This document shows, piece by piece, positions 6,968-12,535 of a stretch of 13,960 bases of DNA. The stretch's first letter is position 1. Every line of letters begins with the position of its first letter. Below the pieces are notes generated by a model. The model was given only the letters and a program-made list of their open reading frames with translations. It was not told where the DNA came from and did no database searches. The DNA comes from an uncultured Neomegalonema sp. Lineage in GTDB: Bacteria > Pseudomonadota > Alphaproteobacteria > Rhodobacterales > Rhodobacteraceae. Where the stretch lies: NCBI GenBank assembly GCA_937944035.1, contig CALDZQ010000324.1, forward strand, positions 1-13,960, in the 5' to 3' direction. The translations under genes and the position numbers were made by a program.

Positions 6968-7087
6968 ATGAAATCCGCATCAGAAGCGCAGAACAGCGCC
7001 GTTCAGAGGCTTGACTGCGTCGGATTTCTGTTCAAGCGTTGGCGTGGTGTTTATACGGGAGGCGCGCATGTCTGTATTGAGCAATGA
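6968..7087 (+). CDS. Candidate 39-codon leader ORF overlapping the dioxygenase start
   Basis: An ATG at 6968 is preceded by AAGGAAGGGG at a good Shine-Dalgarno distance and opens a frame ending at TGA 7085-7087. The frame is 18 nt inside the next gene and out of frame with it. The peptide (MKSASEAQN... to ...CIEQ) matches nothing I recognise. It could be a leader controlling the dioxygenase gene by translational coupling, or chance. The strong ribosome binding site is the only positive evidence. Confidence 0.25.
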   Translation: MKSASEAQNSAVQRLDCVGFLFKRWRGVYTGGAHVCIEQ

Positions 7088-7928
7088 GCAAATTGAAGCA
7101 TTCTGGCGGGACGGGTTTCTCGTTGTCCAGGACGCAGTGTCACCTGAGCAACTGGAGGGGCTGCGGCGCGAGTTTGGCGGTTGGGTAGCCGAAAGCCGGG
7201 ATCATGGTGATGATTACGGGCAGACGCTGGACGGGCGGGCGCGGTTTGATCTGGAGCCGGGGCATAGCGCGGAGCGTCCGGCGCTGCGGCGGGTGCAATC
7301 GCCTGAGGAAGTATCGGATGTGTTTCTCGGCGTGATGCGCGAGGCGCGGACGGTGGATTACGTGGCGGATTTGCTGGGGCCGAACCTTAAATTCCACCAC
7401 GGAAAGGTGAACTCGAAACAGCCCGGCGCGGCGACCAAGGTGAAGTTTCATCAGGATTTCCCGTTCCAGCCGATGACGAATGACGATCTCATCACCGCTT
7501 TGCTGTTTGTCGATGAGGTGACGCTGGAGAACGGGCCGTTGGAGGTTGTGCCGGGCACTCATAGAGGCCCGCTCTATTCACTTTGGCATGACGGGCGCTT
7601 TACGGGGGCGGTGTCGGACGCGGTTTTCGCCGAACATGAGGACAATCTGGTCAAATGCACCGGACCCGCAGGCGCGGTTTGCCTGATGCACGCGAGCCTG
7701 CTGCACGGGTCGGCCCCTAATCTGTCAGATCAGCCGCGCACGCTGTATATCACAACGTATTACGCGGAAGACGCGATTGAGCTTAGCCCCAACCACCTGC
7801 CGAGCAAGCATACGCATGAGCTGGTGCGGGGAGAGGCGACGGGGCGGGTGCGGTGTTCCGCCTATGAGATGGAAATACCGGAGAAGCCGTCATCGACTTC
7901 GTTCTTCGACCAGCAGGCTGCGGGGTAG
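7068..7928 (+). CDS. Phytanoyl-CoA dioxygenase (PhyH) family protein
   Basis: The start is the ATG at 7068, preceded by GGGAGG 6 nt upstream. The longer open frame from 7011 lacks such a site and adds an unlikely N-terminus. The 286-residue protein opens with the family's 'LSNEQIEAFWRDGFLVV' motif (4-20). It carries the Fe(II)/2-oxoglutarate facial triad: His128 and Asp130 in 'FHQDFPFQP', His213 in 'LLHGSAPN', and Arg224 in 'QPRTLYI' for the 2-oxoglutarate carboxylate. 'NGPLEVVPGTHRG' (155-167) is also typical. Members hydroxylate varied substrates (fatty acyl-CoAs, ectoine, small natural products), so the substrate is unknown. The C-terminal part (about 234-286) is poorly conserved to my eye. 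It is followed on the same strand by a PaaG-like crotonase after 161 bp, and is divergent from grxC. Confidence 0.88.
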   Translation: MSVLSNEQIEAFWRDGFLVVQDAVSPEQLEGLRREFGGWVAESRDHGDDYGQTLDGRARFDLEPGHSAERPALRRVQSPEEVSDVFLGVMREARTVDYVADLLGPNLKFHHGKVNSKQPGAATKVKFHQDFPFQPMTNDDLITALLFVDEVTLENGPLEVVPGTHRGPLYSLWHDGRFTGAVSDAVFAEHEDNLVKCTGPAGAVCLMHASLLHGSAPNLSDQPRTLYITTYYAEDAIELSPNHLPSKHTHELVRGEATGRVRCSAYEMEIPEKPSSTSFFDQQAAG

Positions 7929-8089
7929 GGGGGCACGCTGCGTCCGGCGTGTTGTGGAGGCGTTTTTGTGAGCGGCTTTCTGAATTCCGGTGACATTTTC
8001 CCAACACCCAAAGATCCCTCCCCTTGCGTCAGTCTTGCACCTGCCGCCCTGTCTGCTATCGAAGAGCGATCAATTTCAGGAGGCACAGA

Positions 8090-8869
8090 ATGGCCGATTA
8101 TACGGCAATCCGTTACGATCTGTCCGATGGCGTGGCGACGATTACGCTGAACCGGCCCGATACGCTCAACAGTCTCAACGGCCCGATGCGCAAGGAGTTG
8201 ACCCATGCGTTCGGACGCGCGCCTGCCGAGGGGGCGCGGGTTGTGGTGCTGACGGGGGAGGGGCGCAGCTTTTGCTCCGGTCAGGATTTGGGCGAGACCG
8301 AGGGCGGCTTGCCGGATGTCGAGCGTACCTTGCGCGAAGAATATGAGCCGATGGCTCATGCGATTCTGAATTGCGAGCTGCCGGTAATAGCCGCTGTAAA
8401 CGGCGTTGCGGCGGGGGCGGGGGCCAGCCTTGCGCTGTTGGCGGATATTGTGATTGCGGGACATACATCCAGTTTTGTGGTCGCGTTCGCGCGCATCGGC
8501 CTGATGCCGGATGTGGCGCTGACGTATTTTCTGCCCAAATTGGTCGGCCTGCCCCGTGCGATGGGCATGGCGATGACGACCGAGCCTGTGGATGGTGTGC
8601 GGGCGGCGGAATGGGGGCTGATCTGGAAATCGGTGCCTGATGAGGAGCTGATGCGCTATGTCGCCAAGATGGCGGGGGCGATGGCCAAAGGGCCGACGCG
8701 CTCATTCGCGCTGACGAAAAAGGCGATGCGGGCCGGGTTTGAGGCTGATCTCGTGGCGCAAATGAAGCTGGAAGCGGCTTCGCAAGCGGAAGCGGCGGGG
8801 ACGCGTGACTTTATGGAAGGGACCACAGCGTTCATGCAAAAGCGTGTGCCGAGCTTTGAAGGGCGGTAA
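8090..8869 (+). CDS. Enoyl-CoA hydratase/isomerase (crotonase) family protein, PaaG-like
   Basis: The ATG at 8090 follows AGGAGG by 7 nt; the longer frame from 8024 is rejected. The 259-residue crotonase has the two oxyanion-hole segments 'CSGQDLGE' (62-69) and 'GVAAGAGASLAL' (105-116). The two catalytic glutamates of true enoyl-CoA hydratase are absent: the first position is Ser113 (GAGAS) and the second is not acidic. Asp141 (GLMPD), which corresponds to the catalytic Asp of PaaG, is kept. This points to a double-bond isomerase of the PaaG type (1,2-epoxyphenylacetyl-CoA isomerase) rather than a hydratase. The usual PaaG 'PDSGGTWFLPR' is altered to 'PDVALTYFLPK'. No other phenylacetate-pathway genes are nearby, so the substrate is open. 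The following gene begins 1 nt after its stop. Confidence 0.88.
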   Translation: MADYTAIRYDLSDGVATITLNRPDTLNSLNGPMRKELTHAFGRAPAEGARVVVLTGEGRSFCSGQDLGETEGGLPDVERTLREEYEPMAHAILNCELPVIAAVNGVAAGAGASLALLADIVIAGHTSSFVVAFARIGLMPDVALTYFLPKLVGLPRAMGMAMTTEPVDGVRAAEWGLIWKSVPDEELMRYVAKMAGAMAKGPTRSFALTKKAMRAGFEADLVAQMKLEAASQAEAAGTRDFMEGTTAFMQKRVPSFEGR

Positions 8870-8870
8870 C

Positions 8871-9617
8871 GTGCCCGGCCTGCTGCGCCGGTTTATCGTG
8901 TTACAACTCAACGCCGCGATTTTCGGGATCGGCATTCTGGCGCTGCTGCTGCTGACATGGGCGGTGTGGCAGGATGACTGGCCGGTTTACCGCTACGACT
9001 TTCTGTTCATCTGCGTACTCGCGATCCAAGGCATGTTGCTGTGGAGCGGGTGGGAGACATGGCAGGAGGCGCGGGTCATCTTCGTGTTCCACATCGTCGG
9101 CGTGGCGATGGAGATATTCAAGACGTATGTGGGGTCTTGGGTATATCCGGAACCTTCGGCGCTGGCGCTGGGCGGTGTGCCGCTGTTCACCGGATTTATG
9201 TATTCGGCGGTCGGCAGCTATATCGCGCGATTTTGGCGGTTGAGCGGGATGCGGTTGGAAAATGCGCCGCCCTGGCCGCTGGCGGTTGTGCTGTCGATTG
9301 CGATTTACGTGAATTTCTTCACGCATCATTACATCGCAGATTTCCGTTGGCTGTTGTTCATCGCCATTCTGGTGCTGTACGGGCTGTGCTTTGCGCGTTT
9401 TCCGGCTGTATCGCGGCGGATTCCGGTGTTGGGATTTTTTGTGCTGGCCGCGCTGCTACTCTATGTGGCGGAGAACATCGGCAGCGTCACGGGAACGTGG
9501 CTGTATCCGGGGCAGATGGACGGGTGGCGGCTGGTTAATCCATCGAAGATCGGGGCGTGGTTTTTGCTGATGATTGTCAGCTTTACACTGGTGCAATCGG
9601 TTCAGCGGCGGGATTGA
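8871..9617 (+). CDS. DUF817 family integral membrane protein
   Basis: The start is taken as GTG 8871, two bases past the TAA of the crotonase gene, with GAAGGGCGG just upstream. The frame stays open back to 8805, but that part lies inside the preceding gene. The 248-residue protein has about seven or eight hydrophobic segments (near 9-32, 42-60, 68-86, 100-118, 136-152, 158-175, 184-202, 225-243). Polar signatures are 'HIVGVAMEIFKTYVGSWVYPE' (74-94), 'FFTHHYIADFRW' (149-160) and 'ENIGSVTGTWLYPGQ' (201-215), as in the DUF817 family. No reaction is known for the family. The conserved His, Glu and Asp residues in or near the membrane suggest a transporter or membrane enzyme, but this is a guess. 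Tight coupling suggests expression with the crotonase. Confidence 0.85.
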   Translation: MPGLLRRFIVLQLNAAIFGIGILALLLLTWAVWQDDWPVYRYDFLFICVLAIQGMLLWSGWETWQEARVIFVFHIVGVAMEIFKTYVGSWVYPEPSALALGGVPLFTGFMYSAVGSYIARFWRLSGMRLENAPPWPLAVVLSIAIYVNFFTHHYIADFRWLLFIAILVLYGLCFARFPAVSRRIPVLGFFVLAALLLYVAENIGSVTGTWLYPGQMDGWRLVNPSKIGAWFLLMIVSFTLVQSVQRRD

Positions 9618-9629
9618 GCGGTTGAAGAC

Positions 9630-9653
9630 GTGCCCGCTGATGGCAACGGGCAT
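9630..9653. terminator. Possible shared hairpin between convergent DUF817 and iron-binding protein genes
   Basis: TGCCCG (9631-9636) and CGGGCA (9647-9652) are perfect 6-bp arms around a 10-nt loop in the 53-bp convergent gap. No T tract follows on either strand, so termination efficiency is doubtful. Confidence 0.3.
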
Positions 9654-9670
9654 ATCCACATACTCCGTGT

Positions 9671-10690
9671 CTATTCGTATCCGACGCGATCGTAGATTTT
9701 CTGTGCGGTCTTCTGGTTTTCGCCCAGCGCATTGAGTTGCAGCGTATCCTGACGGAAAAGCCCCAACGCAGCGACACTTGGGGCAAGACCGACGCCGGAG
9801 ACGACGGGGTATTCATCATTACCCGCCGAGAAATACTTCTGTGCGCTGTCTCCGGTGAGGTATTCCAGAAACTTTATCGCGTTCTCACGGTTCGGGGCGT
9901 GGGCGGCGACGCCTGCGACGGACAGATTCATGTGGGTTCCCGTGCTGGACTGGTTCGGAAAGACCCAACCGATCTTATCCGTCTCGCCGCTGAGGCTTTT
10001 GACATCTTTGCGCAGGCTGCGGGAGAAATAATAGCTGTTGGCAACGGCGATCATGCATTCGCCAGATATGATGCCGCGCAGTTGATCGGTGTCGCCGCCC
10101 TGAGGCTTGCGGGCGAAGTTTGCGCGGAAACCCGCCGCCCATTCCTGCGCTTTTTCCTCGCCGTGATGGGCGATGATCGAGGCCAAGAGGGACTGCATGT
10201 AGATGTTGCCGGAGGACCGGGCGCAGATCATGTTTTTATACTGGGGATCGGCGAGATCGGCATAGGTGCGTGGCGGGTTCGGGACTTCGGCTTTGTTATA
10301 AAAGATCATGCGTGCGCGTTGCGAGATTCCGTACCATTTGTGGGATTCATCACGCAAATGCGGCTGTATCCGCTGATCGAGAGTCTCCGATGAAACTGAT
10401 TGCAGCAATCCCGCCTGTTCCGCGCGCCAGGCATTGCCGACATCGACGGTTATGAGCACATCTGCGGGGCTGTTGGCCCCTTCCGCCTGCATCCGGGCAA
10501 GCAGAGCGCCCGCTTTGGCCTCGACGCGGTTGATGGTGATGCCTGTCGCTTCCTCAAAGTCGCTGTAGAGCCGCTCGTCTGTATCGTAATGGCGCGAGGA
10601 ATACAGGTTTAACGCCCCTTCAGCGAAGGCTGGAACACTGCCGAATGCCATTAGAGCGGTGAGTGTGGCGGTGAGCGTGAGGCGGCGCAT
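9671..10690 (-). CDS. Periplasmic Fe(3+)-binding protein of an ABC transporter (FbpA/FutA family)
   Basis: The start chosen is the ATG at 10690, with AAAGGA about 8 nt upstream. The frame runs on to 11041, but that extension overlaps the ELM1 gene and is not signal-peptide-like. The 339-residue product has a signal peptide (MRRLTLTATLTALMAFG...) with likely cleavage after AFA23. The mature protein opens with 'LNLYSSRHYDTDERLY' (27-42), the FutA/IdiA-type motif, and later has the paired tyrosines Tyr220-Tyr221 in 'ANSYYFSRSL', usual ferric-iron ligands with Tyr30/Tyr35. 'GTHMNLSVAGVAAHAPN' and 'FLEYLTGDSAQKYF' are also family-typical. No permease or ATPase gene is beside it, so the partner transporter must lie elsewhere. 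An AT-rich upstream segment carries a candidate promoter. Confidence 0.92.
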   Translation of the reverse strand: MRRLTLTATLTALMAFGSVPAFAEGALNLYSSRHYDTDERLYSDFEEATGITINRVEAKAGALLARMQAEGANSPADVLITVDVGNAWRAEQAGLLQSVSSETLDQRIQPHLRDESHKWYGISQRARMIFYNKAEVPNPPRTYADLADPQYKNMICARSSGNIYMQSLLASIIAHHGEEKAQEWAAGFRANFARKPQGGDTDQLRGIISGECMIAVANSYYFSRSLRKDVKSLSGETDKIGWVFPNQSSTGTHMNLSVAGVAAHAPNRENAIKFLEYLTGDSAQKYFSAGNDEYPVVSGVGLAPSVAALGLFRQDTLQLNALGENQKTAQKIYDRVGYE

Positions 10691-10715
10691 GGGTGAGTCC
10701 TTTCGCATGGGTTTC

Positions 10716-10749
10716 ATCATAGATTCTAATACCCGTTTAAAATAGTCAA
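10716..10749 (-). promoter_or_regulatory. Candidate promoter/operator of the Fe(3+)-binding protein gene
   Basis: In the AT-rich 110-bp gap, the minus strand holds TTGACT (10749-10744) and, after a short 15-nt spacer, TAGAAT (10728-10723), a 5-of-6 match to the -10 consensus. A second -10-like TATGAT lies at 10721-10716. A 9-bp palindrome, TAGATTCTA (10720-10728), covers the -10 box and is a possible metalloregulator site. It is shorter than the Irr or RirA consensus, so iron control is only suggested. Confidence 0.35.
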
Positions 10750-10800
10750 GATTATATCCGACAAAATAAGTTGGTAATTTTATAGGGGCTTGGCGCGGCC

Positions 10801-11790
10801 TTACAGCAGCGCGGCGACGGCATTCGCTGCACGGGCTGTCTCGGCCAAGGGCGGGCCGCTCCGGTCCGGGAGTTCGGGTGCGAAAGGCGAGGCCGCTCCC
10901 GCATCGAACAATGCGCTGTGGAATTGTGCGATTTTGCCGCCCTCGTTCAGCAAGGGGTAGATCATCACGGGTGCGGGGGTGGAGGCGGCTTCGGACGCCA
11001 TATTCACAGAATCGTCCGTCACCATGATCGCGTCCGCCCAAGCGAGCATTCCCTGATAGGGATTATCCCCGGACCCGTCCCAGAACCACGCCTCCGGCAG
11101 CGCTGCGCGGAGGAGGGCGGTGTTTGCCTCTCCGGTCCGGCGGGATGCTGTAATCATCAGTGTCCCGCCTGTGTGCGCGGCGAGTGCGGCAAGATCATCG
11201 GCCAAACGCTGTGTCATCGCGGCGGTCATGGGTGTACGCTTCGTCGCCCCGCCGATCAGCACAGCGATGCGGGGTCCGGGCAACGTGCCGAACGTCCCGC
11301 TCCATGCGGTTCGCGCCGCCGCCAAACCATCGGGTGTGATCCGGTTCACCGAGCCGAGCGTTTGCACCACATTCGCCCCGCTCACCCCATCATGCGCGGG
11401 GGTGATGACCAGATCAAACCGCGCGGGGGGCAGGCCGCAATCGAGGATTTGCACGGCCCGCGCCCTGCCGTCGCGTTTGATCGCCTCCACAAACGGGGCT
11501 ACGCGCCGCCCGGCCCCGATCACCACATCCGCTGTGCCCAAATCCGCAGCAAGCGATAGCACCACCCGCGCGGGGAGTGCCGCCCACAGGCGCAGCGGAG
11601 TTTTGACGATCAGCGTTGGCACATCGAGGTCACACTGCCGCACAACGCCGCCGCACTGTAGCGCCACGGCATCGGCCAGCCCCCGCGCCATCGCCACATT
11701 ACCCGCCCGCCCGTCACTGAGCGCTAAAATTTCAGGGTGAGATGATTTCATTTCCATTTCCGGCGCATTCGGGTAATTTTCTTTCGTCAA
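10801..11790 (-). CDS. Mitochondrial fission ELM1 family protein (DUF1022)
   Basis: The 329-residue product (from TTG 11790) matches the ELM1/DUF1022 family. 'ILALSDGRAGN' (21-31) is the N-terminal signature, 'VVIGAGRRVAP' (89-99) and 'VLIGGATKR' (177-185) are nucleotide-sugar-transferase-like loops, and 'VTDDSVNMASEA' (257-268) is the most diagnostic block. The fold is expected to be GT-B-like. In plants the protein promotes mitochondrial fission; the bacterial function is unknown, with an envelope or glycosylation role inferred. The start is uncertain. TTG 11790 has GAGG about 6 nt upstream, whereas ATG 11757 and ATG 11751 have only weak GGAA sites. All keep the conserved region. It diverges from the lrp gene with only about 46 bp between, so they may share control. 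Confidence 0.88.
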   Translation of the reverse strand: MTKENYPNAPEMEMKSSHPEILALSDGRAGNVAMARGLADAVALQCGGVVRQCDLDVPTLIVKTPLRLWAALPARVVLSLAADLGTADVVIGAGRRVAPFVEAIKRDGRARAVQILDCGLPPARFDLVITPAHDGVSGANVVQTLGSVNRITPDGLAAARTAWSGTFGTLPGPRIAVLIGGATKRTPMTAAMTQRLADDLAALAAHTGGTLMITASRRTGEANTALLRAALPEAWFWDGSGDNPYQGMLAWADAIMVTDDSVNMASEAASTPAPVMIYPLLNEGGKIAQFHSALFDAGAASPFAPELPDRSGPPLAETARAANAVAALL

Positions 11791-11836
11791 TCACTGCCTC
11801 AGACTCACGGGGCCAATACCATAAGACGGGGGCGTA

Positions 11837-12328
11837 ATGCCAAGTGTCAAACTCGACGCAATCGACAGGCAAATTCTGGCAGAGCTTCAGGCCGACGGGC
11901 GCATCACCAATGTAGAGCTGTCAAAGCGCGTCGGGATCTCGGCTCCGCCCTGCCTGCGCCGCGTGCGGGCGTTGGAGGAGGCAGGGTATATCAACGGCTA
12001 TCATGCCGATCTGGACAGCCGCGCGTTGGGCTTTGATGTCACGGTTTTCGCGATGGTGGGGCTGCGCAGCCAAGCGGGGGCGGACCTGACGGCGTTTGAG
12101 GATCAAGCCAAAAAGTGGCCGTATGTGCGCGATTGCTTCATGCTGAACGGCGAGGTCGATTTCCTGCTGCGCTGCGTCTCGCCGAACCTGAGCAGCTTTC
12201 AACGTTTTTTGACGGATGATCTGACATCCGCGCCGAATGTGGCCAATGTTAAGACGCAGCTTGTTGTACGCAACGCGAAACACGCGGCAGGGCTGCCGTT
12301 GGAGTTGATTGTGTATGAGGAGGAGTGA
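11837..12328 (+). CDS. Lrp/AsnC family transcriptional regulator
   Basis: The 163-residue protein has an N-terminal winged helix-turn-helix (about 5-55, 'LDAIDRQILAELQADGRI' then 'ELSKRVGISAPPCLRRVRALEEAG'). A C-terminal RAM ligand-binding/oligomerisation domain follows (about 65-152, 'VFAMVGLRSQ', 'VRDCFMLNGEVDFLLRCVSP'). Length is normal for Lrp. Such proteins sense amino acids or related metabolites and bind DNA as dimers to octamers. The ATG at 11837 follows a G-rich site. It is divergent from the ELM1 gene across a gap of about 46 bp and may regulate it and itself. The effector is unknown. It is converged upon by aspS, with a repeat-containing gap between. Confidence 0.93.
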   Translation: MPSVKLDAIDRQILAELQADGRITNVELSKRVGISAPPCLRRVRALEEAGYINGYHADLDSRALGFDVTVFAMVGLRSQAGADLTAFEDQAKKWPYVRDCFMLNGEVDFLLRCVSPNLSSFQRFLTDDLTSAPNVANVKTQLVVRNAKHAAGLPLELIVYEEE

Positions 12329-12370
12329 GGGGGCAGAGTGCTGAAGACAGTCTTGCATTCTTTTGAGAGA

Positions 12371-12398
12371 GTCATTCCGGCGAAGGCCGGAATCCATT
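12371..12398 (+). repeat. Dispersed-type hairpin repeat, copy 1
   Basis: This is a 28-bp unit of the type widespread in proteobacterial intergenic DNA. Arms ATTCCGGC (12374-12381) and GCCGGAAT (12386-12393) form a perfect 8-bp stem with a GAAG loop. Copy 2 lies inverted 86 bp further on. The unit matches copy 2 (reverse complement) at 24 of 28 bases. Confidence 0.85.
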
Positions 12399-12484
12399 CA
12401 TCAAATATCGTTAAGCGCTAAGCATTTGAAAATGTGTGGCTTCCCTTTGTCGTTCACAAGGGTCTGTTTCAGAGAATGCTGAAA

Positions 12485-12512
12485 AATGGACTCCAGCCTT
12501 CGCTGGAGTGAC
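12485..12512 (-). repeat. Dispersed-type hairpin repeat, copy 2 (inverted), possible aspS terminator
   Basis: In minus-strand reading, ACTCCAGC and GCTGGAGT (12509-12502 and 12497-12490) form a perfect 8-bp stem with a GAAG loop. Its four differences from copy 1 fall in two base pairs (T-A to C-G and G-C to A-T), so pairing is kept. On the minus strand the hairpin is followed after CCA by TTTTT (12486-12482), so it could terminate aspS transcription 27 nt past the stop. The + strand side continues into TTATTTT, a weaker tract for lrp. Confidence 0.8.
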
Positions 12513-12535
12513 ATTATTTTCTAGCAGTTTTTATA

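Noticed and set aside
8024..8089. 22-residue N-terminal extension of the crotonase
   Set aside because: Not family-like (Cys/Arg-rich), while AGGAGG sits directly before the ATG at 8090.
7968..8150. 60-aa ORF in the dioxygenase-crotonase gap
   Set aside because: Runs out of frame into the crotonase gene with no family resemblance. The 161-bp gap shows nothing convincing apart from the crotonase ribosome binding site.
10691..11041. 117-residue N-terminal extension of the Fe(3+)-binding protein frame
   Set aside because: It overlaps the 3' end of the ELM1 gene, is Arg-rich and would bury the signal peptide; the ATG at 10690 has its own ribosome binding site.
11921..12397. 158-aa minus-strand ORF (MDSGLRRND...)
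   Set aside because: Its start is the other classic translation of the same repeat and the rest is antisense to the lrp gene.
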